Below are positions 1 to 11,552 of a stretch of DNA of 64,000 bases, one piece after another; position 1 is the first letter of the stretch, and the number at the start of each line of letters is the position of its first letter. The DNA is from Stromatinia cepivora. Its lineage: Eukaryota > Ascomycota > Leotiomycetes > Helotiales > Sclerotiniaceae. The stretch lies in NCBI GenBank assembly GCA_014898415.1, contig RCTD01000021.1, positions 868,001-932,000 of the forward strand, written 5' to 3'. A program made the translations under genes and the position numbers. The notes under the pieces were generated by a model. That model made no database searches and was not told the DNA's origin. It worked only from the letters and a program-made list of their open reading frames with translations.

Positions 1-3000
1 TGGTAGTACAAATGCTCTGGGGGTTCTAAACATTCCCAATATGTCTCAGAGCATGCCAATTCCATTTCAGCAACCTCATGTCATCCATCCTGCAACCCTC
101 GACGCTTTAATGCATCAAGCGGTAGCAATCTTCAATCGCCATACGCAGGATACCGTCTTCATGATTGTTGGAATTGATGAACTGAAGATATCTTCTCGTC
201 TAGCAAGCGAGCCAGGTACCTCTCTAACACTCGCCACAACTACTGCAGGTATCGGCTCAAGGTTTCCATCGGCAGATATCTCTGCATTTCAGAAGAATTC
301 GGATCTCGACATGGAGGTTGTCATTCAAATGAAAGCTGCAAAACTTCGTGCTACTGGGGGAGCCAATATTAATGCGCCAGATGGCACTCGGGAGCGCAAT
401 ATGAGCTATACCATGAATTGGGATTTGGATGCTGACCATATGACCTCTTCAATGTTTTTACCAGATCCAGATGCCTTCGAAGCAGATCAAGCGCAAGAGC
501 GAAAGCTAGACTTTTTGAATCAAGCCGCCGCAATTTACGTTAATCGCTGTGTGAAAAGTCTTACAGCCAATGGCCCGCCGAAACTTTCGGGGCATTTTCC
601 GCATCTTTTCAAGTGGATGAAGCGATGGCAAGAGTCTGAAGAATTTAAATCCTTGCTTCAAGACGTTTCCGAGACCAGCGTGGAGCAAATCCTTCAAGAT
701 GCGCAGAAGCTTGGAGTCGAAGGAGAGTTACTATGGCGAGTGGGACGCGAATTGGATTCTATTCTAACCGGAAAGTCAGATGCGCTTTCCTTGATGTTGG
801 AAAATGATCTGTTATACCGTCTCTACGCGGATGATGCTTCATCGCGATGCTATGCTCATGTCATTTCGTATATGAAAAAGCTTGTTTTCAAAAATCCAAA
901 CATGAAGGTCATTGAATTAGGTGGTGGAACCGGAGGAACCACAGCCCCATTATTAGAGGCTCTCGATTCAAATGGTATTTTGCCTTTCGAAAAATACGTC
1001 TTTACTGATGTTTCTCCTGGCTTCTTCGAGCGTACCAGGGCTCGTCTTCAGAAATGGGACAGGTATCTGGAGTATAAAAAGTTGGACTTGAATATCAGTA
1101 TATTAGAACAGGGCTCTGAAGAAGAGGGTTATGATCTAATTATAGCCGCAAACTGTCTCCATGTCGCCTCTTCAATGGATGGCGTGATGTCGAGTGTCAG
1201 AAACCTTCTTAAACCTGGTGGAAAGATTGTTATGATCGAAATGACTCGTGCCGTGCCCCTCTATAACACCTTTGTTGGTTTACTAGATGGCTGGTGGGCA
1301 GGTATAGAAGATGGTCGGGTCGATAGTCCAGGTTTATCGGTTGAACAGTGGCACTCCACGCTGTTAAGGAACAGTTTCAGTGGTGTGGAAATTGTTGCCA
1401 ATGATTTCGAAGGCAAAGCCCAACGTTCAGCAATGCTAGTATCCAGAGCAGCTAATCGATTCGATAATCAACTAGTCCGATCAACTTTGCCGATAAATCT
1501 AATTCTCAGCCCTAGCTGGTCAGTTCAACCTCCAAAGTTTGCCGCCGATTTAAGCTCCGGGTTGATTAAGCATGGATTCAACGTGACAATGGAGAACCTT
1601 CTCACTACTCAGTTTAGTGGGGACCACATATATATCATCCTTGACGACGGCTTAGATCCGATTTTGACGACGGATACTCCTGCAGTATTCGAACATGTTA
1701 AAAGCCTCTTGGAGAAAGCTACACGGGTACTATGGATTAGCTCTCAAGATAAGCCTACGGCAAACATGAACCCTGAAAAAGGGATGATTGCTGGGCTAGC
1801 TCGCGTTGTTCGAGCAGAAAATGAACTTTTACGCCTCATAACAATGGATGTTCAAGACAGTATCTCCAAATCAGTTGATGGTCTCATCCAAACTATTAGT
1901 GAAATTGTCAAAAGCGGAATTAATGATTCCAGTGGATCGGCAAAGGAGCTCGAGTATATATACAGGAACCAAGAGGTGTTAATACCACGACTTTTGCAGA
2001 ATGAAAATATCAACGAGCGTATACAGAACGTCAGTGGAAATTTAAAAATGCAGACACAACCATTCCATCAGCCCAATAGGCCACTCAAGCTCCATGTTCA
2101 AAAGCCTGGGTTCTTGGATAGTGTCTCATTTGTGGATGACAAAGCATTGGAAGGGCTATTGCCTGCTTCACATATAGAGGTACGAGTTGAGGCATGTGGC
2201 CTAAACTTTAAAGATGTCCTCATAGCGCTAGGCCAAATCAACAAGGACTATTCAATGACAGCCGAATTTTCTGGAGTAGTCACCAAGGTAGGCTCTGATC
2301 ACCAGAGTTTGTTTCAAGTTGGTGATCGTGTTTGTGGTATGGGTGGATCACCATATGCTAGCACTATTAGACTTGACGGACAAAGAGTGAGCCATTTCCC
2401 ATCATCAATGTCGTTCGAAGTAGCTGCTTCTATACCTGTTGTTTTTGCAACAGCCTACCATGGGCTGGTAGATATTGCAGACCTTCAAATGAATCAAACT
2501 GTTTTGATTCATTCGGCAGCTGGCGGAGTAGGTCAAGCTGCGCTGCGAATTGCCCAGCATATTGGGGCAGAAATATTTGTGACTGTCGGCAATGCAGCAA
2601 AACGCGAATTACTTATCAAACAGTTTGGGATTCCAGAAGATCACATTTTCTCCAGTAAATTGCGAACATTCAGACAAGGCATTCACCGAATAACCAAGGG
2701 AAAAGGAGTCGACGTTATTCTTAATTCTCTTTCCGGTGAGACACTTCAGGAATCATGGGCTTCCATCGCAAGATTTGGCGTTTTCATTGAACTAGGTAAA
2801 GCCGACGCTTTATCAAACGCGGGTTTGAGTATGGCACCTTTTGAAAGAAATGTTACATTTGCTTCGATCGATTTGCAAATGATTGCCGACTATCGGCCCC
2901 AAAAGATAAGAAGCCTTTTACAGGCGATTTTAAGCTTGTTTGAAGACGGGGCTTATCTTCCTATCAATCCCATTACCACAATGTCTATTACCAATATTGA

Positions 3001-6000
3001 AGATGCTTTTAGGCTCCTTCAAACACGCAAACATACAGGCAAGATTATCTTGAAGGCTGATTCTGAGGCCACAGTGAAAGCACCAGCGGTAGCGGCCAAT
3101 GACTTGATCATCTCTGAAGAAGGAGTCTGCTTAATTGCTGGAGGACTTGGTGGCCTTGGTTTAGAAATCGCTCGTATGCTCTCTACGAATGGAGCAAAAC
3201 ATATTGCATTAATGTCGCGAAGACATTTACCTTTATCGGAGCTCACAAGCCTCGAGGAAGAATTCAAACTCTTAGGGACAAAATTGTACATTTTGACTTG
3301 CGATATCACAGAAGTTTCAAAGTTGAGAGAGTCAATTTTGCCGTTTGGCGTTGATATGCCTCCAATCAGAAGTGTGATCCAAGCATCCACAGTCCTCCAA
3401 GACCGTATCTTAAGCAAAATGAGTCTTGAAGATTTCAAACTAGCGACCCAACCAAAGTGTCTTGGGACTAGTAATCTGGTCGAAGTATTCAATAACCAGC
3501 CTCTCGATTTCTTCCTCATGCTTTCGTCTACTGCTGGTATGCTAGGTATGATATCCCAAGCTAATTATGCCGCGGGAAACAATTATATGGATACACTTGC
3601 ACAAAACAAGAGAGTTGCCGGAGATCCAACCACCAATTTCATTTCAATTGATTTTGGTCCCATTGATGATGCTGGCATTATTGCAGACAGAACGAGAGCC
3701 AAGGAAGGCATGGTTCGCAGAGGCTTTGTTTTGATCAAGTTAAAAGAGGTTCTGGCCTTGATCAGCTACGCAATCAGCCAATCAGCAAAAAAAGAGAAAA
3801 GTAATCAATTTGTCCTCGGATTCGATTACAAATCCATCACAGAATCGGATAATACAGATACACTCCAGAACCCCATGTTCTCACATCTCCTTCGACATTC
3901 AAGTAGACAAAGTGTCAAAGAGGATAAATCACCCATTCAAAGTATCCAAACTCTCATCGTAGCGGCAAAAGATACTTCCAAAATCGAACTCATGATTGCT
4001 AAAGAGGTGGCAAGAAAAATGTCCAACCTCGTGGCGATGGATTATGAAGAAATCGAACTTGAGCGCAGTATGGCTGATTTTGGATTGGATCTTTGGTCAC
4101 CATCGAAATGAAAAATTGGATAACACAGACCTTCCAAGCCAAACTTCAAGCTTCTGAAATATCTGATGCGACGAATATTATGGCTTTAGCTGGGATTGTG
4201 GCTTCTAGATCAGCACTCATCACCAAGAATTTACCGAGTCAAACCCCTGAAAGCGATGACTTGAGGACTAAGCCTGCACAACGCGAATCAGAAATCGTAG
4301 AACAGAAGAAAGAGAACGAAATCATTACTCTACCAAAACAGCCATTACCAGATCTAGATAATTCCTTATCACAATTTCTAGATTCTCTCCTCCCAGTACT
4401 CACCTCGGAAGAATATGCTCGCTACGAAAACTACGTCACCGAATTTCTCAAACCAGAAGGATTCGGACGAAAACTCCAAGCTCGACTTTCCGAAGTAGCT
4501 CAGGATCCCAAGGTAGAAAACTGGCTCAGTGAATTCTACGCTAATAGTATGTTCCTAAAAGGTCGTCGTCCATTAGTTCCCTGGCTCAACTTTTTTGCCA
4601 CACATTTCATGAGTCCGGTTCCTCACACCGCCGCAGAGAGGGCAGCTATTATTTCGAATGCGGCATTTCGTTTCAAGCGAGAGCTGGAGAGAGGTGAAGT
4701 GGGTTATGGATATTATAATGAGCAGCCTATTAGTAAAGATGCTTATCAGTGGTTTTTCAACGCGACGCGCGAACCAGGGAATCCACAAGATTTTATGAGA
4801 AGGTATCCAGGTAATGATTATCTGATTGCCTTTCACAAGGGGCATGCTTACAAGATTTCTGTGCCCGATTTGGATGAGGCTACCTGTTATTCGGCGCTCA
4901 GAGATGCTTTTCAAATTATTCTGGATACCGATCAAAAGCCAGAATCATGGGTTGGAGTATTGACGCATGATACACGCGATCGTTGGGCAGATGTATGTTT
5001 GTACTTGTCAATTTTCATTACTATACTAATTCGTACTAGATTCGTACCGAACTCCAAGCTCTAAGCAAAGAAAACGAAACATGGATTCATGATATCGAAG
5101 CCTCAGCATTTGTTGTCTACTTAGATGACGTCCAACCACAACATGCTTCAGAGCGAGGACCGCATTTCCTCCATGCCAATGGTTTCAATAGATGGAGCGA
5201 TAAAACCATCCAATTCTCCATCTGTGACAATGGAATTTCGGCAACCATTGGCGAACATACTATGTTAGATGGAGTGACATTTCTCCGCTTGAATGATTTC
5301 GTCACCAAAGCAATAATGACCTTCAACCCTCAAAATCTCGCCAACACCTCCTTGCAGCCAGCACCTGTAATCACAGTTTCAGAATCTTATACATTCAAAA
5401 CCACGCCAGTAATCGAAGAACACATCACCCGCATCCGAGCACAACTCAAAAGCGACACATCACGCGTCGAATTCCGTGCCTTTGAGATCCCTACCCTCAA
5501 CCGCGAGCTCTTCCGTCAACACAAATGTCCTCCCAATTCCGGTTTCCAACTAGCTATTCAACTAGCCGTTCGCCAATACTTTGGACATAATCCCGCAGCT
5601 TTCGAACCTATCTCCCTGAATCACTTCCACAAAGGTCGAATTGATGTAAATCACATTATGCGTCCTTCTATTTCTAATTTCTGCGCCGTGGCCGCGGATA
5701 CTAAAATACCTACTGCTGAATTACGGGGTTTATTTTTCGATGCCGCACGAATCCACGCTAGTAATGTAATAACTACATCGCGAGGACATGGATTTGATAG
5801 ACATCTCTTCGCGCTCGAATGGTCCATTCGAGAAGGCGAGACGGTCCCGGCATTATTCACAGATCCGACATATAGGAGTAAAAGACGACCTCCTCAAATT
5901 ATGACCAATTGTATTGTGGGTGAGGCGCTTGAGGGAGGTGACTTTTTCGATCATCCGAATGGAGTTTCTGTTACTTATGAGACGAAGGATGAATTGTGAG

Positions 6001-6167
6001 TTGATTTACCTTTTCGTCGCTAAGATTTTGGAGTATTTATTGACTTTTTTGTTCACAATAGTACGAAGATATCTATTTGGGGACCTATTGGACAGGTTGA
6101 TAGATTTATAGAAGTTTTGGAGGAGAGTTGTAAAGATATTAGAGCTATCATGGAATTTGAAGCTTAA
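1..6167 (+). CDS. Highly reducing polyketide synthase with C-terminal carnitine acyltransferase domain (5' partial, apparent frameshift)
   Basis: Iterative type I PKS, cut by the left window edge so that KS, AT and the first half of DH are missing. The frame is open from base 2. Seen in order: DH second half with HPATLDA and a D-x3-Q pair (about 95-130); C-methyltransferase with ELGGGTGG (about 915); a pseudo-KR linker; enoylreductase with CGLNFKDV and HSAAGGVGQ (about 2090-3050); ketoreductase with GGLGGLG and a QANYAAGN Tyr motif (about 3130-3680); ACP (about 3960-4210); then a carnitine/choline acyltransferase domain with the catalytic EHTMLDG His motif (about 5256) and GFDRHLFALEW. Two introns (4993-5039, 5996-6061) join the last parts in frame and the protein ends at 6167. 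HR-PKSs with a fused acyltransferase of this kind are known; in Trichoderma virens Tv6-931 the domain offloads product onto a polyol or similar acceptor. One base is missing within the ACP GLDS codons, so as written the ORF stops at 4111 before the transferase. The gene is either a pseudogene or carries a sequence error. The product is unknown. Confidence 0.92.
4082..4111 (+). other. Apparent one-base deletion at the ACP phosphopantetheine serine of the PKS
   Basis: The frame coming from the ketoreductase reads GLD and then runs out of frame to a stop ending at 4111. The frame starting at 4093 continues at once with LVTIEMKNW, the normal second half of an ACP. T4090 serves both as the last base of the Asp codon and as the first base of the Ser codon, so exactly one base is missing. 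No GT...AG intron can explain it, because the two protein halves abut without a gap. There is no homopolymer longer than three at the spot. Confidence 0.85.
4993..5039 (+). other. Intron 1 in the visible part of the PKS gene (47 nt)
   Basis: Donor gtatgt follows DRWAD in phase 0, an actaat branch-like motif lies near 5023, and the acceptor tag ends at 5039. The next exon reads IRTELQAL and continues the acyltransferase domain in frame. Reading through the intron gives a stop near 5064. Confidence 0.85.
5996..6061 (+). other. Intron 2 in the visible part of the PKS gene (66 nt)
   Basis: Donor gtgagt overlaps the in-frame TGA after KDEL, and the acceptor aatag ends at 6061. Splicing in phase 2 gives a last exon reading TKISIWGPIGQVDRF and ending at 6167, the expected C-terminal end of a carnitine acyltransferase fold. 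Confidence 0.85.
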
Positions 6168-7048
6168 CTCTGTTTTTGGTGTTGGGGAATAGAATTCTTG
6201 AAGCAATGTCGTCCGGATGTCAAATAAACCATAGACCAGAAAGTTTCACACTCTTTTTTGTACATCGGAATTTACAGATTTAGAATTTTTTATACTACAC
6301 TCAGCTCATCTTGATCACTAACCTCCCAAAAACTTCCCCCAGTCCCCCCAAAAAATGAGCAATCCGAATGTCTTCCCTAAGGATTGCAGGTCCCCATCGA
6401 TCAAGACAACTTTGAACATACTAAATCTAATTTCTCCTCCTACGTTCAGAAAGCATTGCGAGGTAAACCAGAAGCATCCGAGTGCGAATCTTAAAAAGAT
6501 CAAAAAATCACCCTCTCAATATGAAACCCAAGCGAAAAAATAACTGCTCTCGAGACGAAATCTGCGCTAGCAATTTAGTTGTTTCTCGACGTCTCACGGT
6601 GTACTACTCATAAAATAGTCTCCCTTCATAGGTAAGCATCGACTGGGGTTATGAAGTAGAAGATAGTGAACTCTTTAGCTCGGAGAGGGAACCACCTTCT
6701 GCAGAGGGCCTCAACAGATGTGGGTCGAATGTTGCGCGAAAACAATGGAGAAATTTAATTATGTCACATATAATAATCAAATCAGTAGTGGTTTTCCGGC
6801 GGTACTATTTTAATGATAATTTTCAATTTTTCATAATAGCTCGCTTCAACCCAGGGGTCAACTTATCACCCATATCTACCTAGCCTATTGGAGCGCACTC
6901 GAGGCTCAGAACTCAAATAATGAAAAGGGTATCAAACTTCTTTCAATATACGCTCAGAATACCAGATCCCCATATGATGTTAACTTCAAATTTCCCTCCT
7001 TAATGATGTCCAGTGTGTCACCCCTCAAACACATGTAATAATAACGAA
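6168..7048. other. Intergenic region between convergent PKS and copper-fist genes
   Basis: About 0.9 kb between two genes that converge, so it should hold both 3' UTRs. No ORF with family features was seen. The ORF at 6355-6543 is short, low in complexity and has no recognisable domain. Nothing further can be supported. Confidence 0.5.
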
Positions 7049-8832
7049 TCACATATTGTGTATAGTACAGCCAATGCAGGCGCAGTCATCGCCACAAGGG
7101 CAAGTATCCTTCTCACCTGGACAAGGAATATCTGGGACACGATGAATAGTGCAGCCCAAGCATTGACAATCATCACCACATGGGCAACTTTGAGTATCAC
7201 CTCCACATCCATCTTCTGCAGTAAAAGGATAATTCACGAAAAAGAAATCTGATGCCGAAAGACTTTGTTCTTCAACAGTTCCAGAAGTAGTACTCGATGG
7301 AGTAGCAGGAGGCGGAGAAGTAGGATTTTCTTTGATCACATCTTGTGTCTGAATTGAAGTGGGCGCAACATTTCCGTTCCCGTCCATACGTCCATTTCCG
7401 TGGCCATTATTGTACATATCTGGTTCGAGTTGCATTGATTCCCAAGCCGAAAGGACGTATTGTCTTGTCGCATCGTTATATGGATGAGCTGCACAACCAA
7501 CACATTGACAACCATCACCACAACCACAAGTATGAACTGTATCTAGGTTCCGAGGCAGCGGGTTTGAACCAAAAGCTAAGGGTGCGGTAGGAATAGATGT
7601 GTGTCCTGGAATATGACCATAACTCATATCACGTACACCTTGGCGCCAAGCAGATGGCTGCAGTGGATTTTGATAAGAACCATAAGTAGCAGGATATGTA
7701 AATACAGTAGCTGGATATTGTGAATACATGGCATTATTCATCGAAAATCCATTTTGTGGTATTTGTGTGTTCATTAAGGGTGTATCCGTCTGGGAACTTT
7801 GAGTAGTTGACGGTTTGTTCTTTGAAGAACAACAACCTTTAGGTTTGGGTGTGGTTTTTGGAGGTTCCGACATTGTACTAGCATTCGAAGAAGTGTGGCT
7901 ATGTGTATTTTGTCTAGGGGCACAACATGAACCACCGTTCGTAATAACATTATCGATGTAAGGTGGAGTTTCCGGAGTAGATGGCGCACAACAAGAGCCG
8001 CCGTTCATTTTTGGAGTAATTTGCCCATTCTTAACTTCAGTTGGTGTTTCCAGAGGACTTTCCACAACTTGATCTAAACTGCCATGTCCATTCGCATATC
8101 CATTTGTTCTTATGTCTGATATTGGTGCTCCTAAGCTATGCATAGGCGGAGGTAGTTGGGGAGGAACATTGCCATATTGTTGTTGCATAAGTGGATACTG
8201 TGGTGGACCAAATCCATAAGGTTGAGGAGCAGTCGACATATGATATGCGTTGGGGGGAATGATCTGCATTCTCTGAGTATGTTGTTCGAAAGGAACTATA
8301 TTGACCTGATTCAAATCCATCCGGTCCAAATTCACAGGGTCAAATGATTGTCTCCTACTCGACTGCGGCCTTGATGCTGTCTTGTGTATTTTAAAAGTGA
8401 GTTGCGTTGGAGAAGTCGGATCGGGTATGGAGTTTACTCGTTGTATAGGGGTCGGAGGGGTCGACACAGGTGTATCGGTACCACAATGACATGCTTGTTT
8501 CCTAGGAATAGCAGCCGTGACACTTCCACAGTTACATGGTTGATCTTTCGGATGAGGGCATGCACTGAGAGGTCGTCCAGGTTTCCTCACCGGTACCATC
8601 AGTCTCTCGTTCGCGTGTGTACATTTTGTTGATCGATGGCCTCTGATACATGGCTCACTATAGCACGTCTATGTTAGCATATCAAGGACAATTGGTCGGT
8701 AGGTCAATGTATGTATCCTTTGTCTTGTGAACCACTTCAAGTGCACCTATCCGTAATTTTTACCAATTATGAATACGCCAAGGGCGGGTCTTAAACATAC
8801 CAGGCCATTTTCAATCCATTGATCAATGGCAT
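7049..8832 (-). CDS. Copper-fist transcription factor (Mac1/Grisea/Cuf1 type)
   Basis: Nuclear regulator that senses copper and controls copper uptake or detoxification genes. The long ORF from 8599 lacks the start of the DNA-binding domain. Extending its frame upstream gives CIRGHRSTKCTH to an acceptor at 8658. A 32-nt first exon (8801-8832) begins at ATG 8832, reads MPLINGLKMA and ends in TG, which completes Cys11. The intron (8658-8800, 143 nt) starts gtatgt and has a gctaac branch site. The joined N-terminus has the copper-fist pattern C11-x2-C14-x8-C23-x-H25, followed by the RKPGRP minor-groove motif. The C-terminal part has three cysteine clusters of Mac1 type, near CGCGDGCQCVGC, CPCGDDCQCLGC and CPCGDDCACIGC, plus two GGSCCAP motifs in the middle. 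Total 546 aa. Mac1-like activators bind Cu(I) through such clusters to switch off; that this protein does so is inferred from the family. Confidence 0.93.
8658..8800 (-). other. Intron splitting the copper-fist domain (143 nt)
   Basis: The donor on the minus strand is gtatgt right after GCCTG, the branch-like gctaac is about 20 nt before the acceptor, and the acceptor ctatag ends at 8658. Splicing restores the third zinc/copper-fist Cys codon in phase 2. A start at 8599 would remove 30 residues including the key cysteines. Confidence 0.88.
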
Positions 8833-9307
8833 CTTTCAAACAAACAAATTTTCTCTCGAGTAGCTCCAGAACGAAGTCGGCTGACCAAAACGGAAAGATT
8901 TGAAGCGCAAACGAATTCCTTCAGACGACCTTAATTTGATGTTGTTTGTGTTCTGGAATCACTAACTGCATGCGCAACCACCGCGCGGAGAAGAAAATCG
9001 GGAAAATGATCAACGTCTGACTTGTACGACTTGTATGGAATGGTTCCTGCGTGTTTCCAATAGTGATTTGATCCAAGGTGTGCTTCTCGGAGGTGGAGAG
9101 GATTTAACAGGGGTCGAATATGAAATAATTGATATCATGAGAAAGTATTAAAGCAGGAAAAAAAAGGGTGAATTGAACGGATGATTACTTCAGGTGTAGT
9201 AAGGTGAATTGATATTCCTGATTCGAAGTAGTAGGAAGTGGGAAAATTGTTGAAGGGATCCGAGCTGATGATCAGAAATCAGGTAAGATATCACCAACAA
9301 TGAAGCC

Positions 9308-9343
9308 CTCGTTTGCCTCGTTTGCCTCGTTTGCCTCGTTTGT
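9308..9343. repeat. 9-bp tandem repeat, four copies
   Basis: Unit CTCGTTTGC repeated four times in tandem (last copy ends in TGTTC), upstream of the copper-fist gene. No known binding site was recognised in the unit. Confidence 0.8.
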
Positions 9344-9968
9344 TCCTTTGATCTATTGAGAAATTGAGAAATTGTTTGTTCTACTCGTAAGGACCGAATG
9401 ATAATAAATCTCGACAGCTACAACTAAAATAATAATGTTCCTCAAAGAATATTGAATGAGAGAAAATTGAGTTAGTCATGGTATCTATCGTAAGATCTCA
9501 ATAATGGATGGTAGGTCGCGGTGACGGGTAGTGGGGGTGGTAGGTAGAATTATATTGTTGCTTGATATTATTTGATTTGCTGAATTGAGAATTGAGGAGT
9601 GAAGTTTGAAGAACCTTGTCAAAATTTGAGCAAGTTTTAATTGGTTGGTTGGACTTAACAGCCGTGCGATCGATGATGATGATGAGAATTTCACCAAGAT
9701 CTTACCTACTTGAGTATATATGTATATATATAAGGCCAAACGACAAGGTAATTTTGATATATATTAATTGATTTTTAGTATTCAATATATTCTTCTTTAT
9801 ATATTCTTCTTCATAAGGGCAAGCCCCCAACCCCCATAGCTCGTACCAGCAATATAATATTTCTAATTCAAATACTTAATTAGTCTGCCTCCACGGCAGT
9901 GGCCCCCGGAGGGCTAGCGGAGCGTCATTCAATTGATCGCATCCCCAATGTTATCTGTATACGGAGAA

Positions 9969-10063
9969 TATACATATACATACATATACATACATACATA
10001 CATATACATACATATACATACATATACATACATACATATACATACATATACATACATATACAT
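9969..10063. repeat. TACA/TATACA microsatellite
   Basis: About 95 bp of interleaved CATA and TATACA units. It gives spurious Tyr/Ile/His-rich ORFs in several frames, which are not genes. Confidence 0.9.
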
Positions 10064-10604
10064 TGTCATCCATCAAGGTAATGCAGATCAATTACTAGAA
10101 TTAGATAGTCGTAGTTAGTTAACGAATGCATTACAAGGATGCTATTAATCCTTAGGCATTTTCCCCTTTGCTTATCTTATCAAGTAGATACCAGATAACT
10201 ATCTATTGACTATTGACTTGACTGGTACGGGTAGTGGACATTGGGTACTCCGTAAATTAAATCTGCATAATGATGGTGGGGTAATAAAAAATCATATTTT
10301 ATATTTTGCAATAACCTCACTCAGACCATAAACTCCGAAATACCATAAAACATCTCGGAAACAATAAAAATAACAAAACTCCGCTTCTTTTCATCCCGTA
10401 AGGTCAAACATTCAAAACAAGGAAGGGTAAGCACTCTCAAACTAAATATACATCAATCTATCTCATCTGCTCGAGTATCATGTTTCACTAGGTAAGTAAG
10501 AAAACATCAATGAATGGTAAAAAGTCGGGCTGGAATAAGTTTATTTGGTCTGGTTTTATGAAACAATAGAGATCTTCCCAACATTTCCCATTACTTACAG
10601 AGTT

Positions 10605-10654
10605 CATCTTGAGCACTTACATCTTGAGCACTTACATCTTGAGCACTTACATCT
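10605..10654. repeat. 15-bp tandem repeat in the leader of the EFM7-like gene
   Basis: Unit CATCTTGAGCACTTA occurs three times in perfect tandem, plus a 5-base partial copy, about 110 bp upstream of the chosen ATG. It reads as HLEHL repeats if translated in the frame of the gene, but it lies upstream of the conserved start and is taken as leader sequence. Confidence 0.8.
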
Positions 10655-10763
10655 CTCATTGTTCCCAACCTTTTGCCTTAGTAGCACACTGACCTCGTTT
10701 CATCTTCAAAGTTTCCAAACACGGCACAACGCACACGTGATTAATTCCTCCTACCAAATCATC

Positions 10764-11552
10764 ATGACTGATTCGGATTTCGAGGATGGCCCTGATTTAT
10801 TCGCTGAACCAGCTGATTATTATCCTCCGTCGCCAAAACCAACCACAGAATCCCATACACTTCTTTCCGGTCAAAAACTTACTCTACATCTCGTCGGCCA
10901 CAATCCACTTTGGGGACATCATCTTTGGAATGCTGGTCGCATAATATCCAACTATTTAGAAAAGAACCCTTCTTTAATTTCTTCGAAAACGGTATTAGAG
11001 CTTGGTGCAGGTGCTGGTCTTCCGAGTCTTACTTGTGCTTCTCTTCGTGCCAAAAATGTCGTCGTCACGGATTATCCGGATTCAGATCTCATCGATAATC
11101 TTCGAAAGAACATTTCCGTCTTTTATAATCAATTTCCTGAGCTAAAGGTAGATGATAAGGAAAGCTTGGTAGCTGAAGGTTATTGTTGGGGTGCCGATCC
11201 ATCCCCACTACTGTCACTACTACCTTCAGAAGACAAAGAGGCTGGGTTTGATGTATTAATACTCGCGGATCTCCTCTTCAATCACTCCGAGCACGCGAAA
11301 TTATTAGATTCTATCAAGAAAACTCTTAAGGATAAAAACTCTACAGCATTGGTGTTCTTCACTCCGTACCGACCTTGGCTATTAGAGAAAGATATGGCAT
11401 TCTTTGACTTGGTACGGGAGGGAGGTATGACTGTTGAAAAAGTCTTGGAAGATAAGATGGAAAAAGTGATGTTCGAGAAGGATAGAGGAGATGAAGAACT
11501 GAGGAGGACAGTTTTTGGTTTCGTTGTGAAATGGGCTGAGGATAATAGTTGA
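10764..11552 (+). CDS. EFM7: EFM7/NNT1-like protein methyltransferase
   Basis: Seven-beta-strand S-adenosylmethionine-dependent methyltransferase of 262 aa. In yeast, EFM7 (once called NNT1 and annotated as nicotinamide N-methyltransferase) methylates the N-terminal glycine and a nearby lysine of elongation factor 1A in the cytosol. Seen here: an acidic N-terminus with DLFAEPADYYPP, the substrate-side motif WGHHLWNAG (about residues 48-56), SAM motif I VLELGAGAGLPS (about 74-85), motif post-I VVVTDYPD, and DVLILADLLFNHSEH as the motif near the active site. The ATG at 10764 was chosen because the similarity begins there; the frame is open further upstream only through a repeat tract. No intron is needed. 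The product call rests on family motifs, and eEF1A as substrate is inferred. Confidence 0.9.
   Translation: MTDSDFEDGPDLFAEPADYYPPSPKPTTESHTLLSGQKLTLHLVGHNPLWGHHLWNAGRIISNYLEKNPSLISSKTVLELGAGAGLPSLTCASLRAKNVVVTDYPDSDLIDNLRKNISVFYNQFPELKVDDKESLVAEGYCWGADPSPLLSLLPSEDKEAGFDVLILADLLFNHSEHAKLLDSIKKTLKDKNSTALVFFTPYRPWLLEKDMAFFDLVREGGMTVEKVLEDKMEKVMFEKDRGDEELRRTVFGFVVKWAEDNS

Larger units (their letters stand above)
8833..10763. other. Long divergent intergenic region with simple repeats
   Basis: About 1.9 kb between the divergent copper-fist and methyltransferase genes, presumably holding both promoters and leader regions. No coding ORF was supported. It contains a 9-bp tandem repeat, a CATA/TATACA microsatellite and a 15-bp repeat, listed separately. 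The stretch at 9800-9960 is richer in GC than its surroundings, with a CCCCCGGAGGG motif, and could be a repeat fragment. Confidence 0.5.

Noticed and set aside
6355..6543. Small protein gene downstream of the PKS
   Set aside because: 62 codons of low complexity between two convergent genes, with no domain and no signal peptide.
10605..10654. CRISPR-like or protein repeat (HLEHL) upstream of the methyltransferase
   Set aside because: Plain 15-bp tandem copies without spacers; they lie upstream of the conserved start of the EFM7-like protein.
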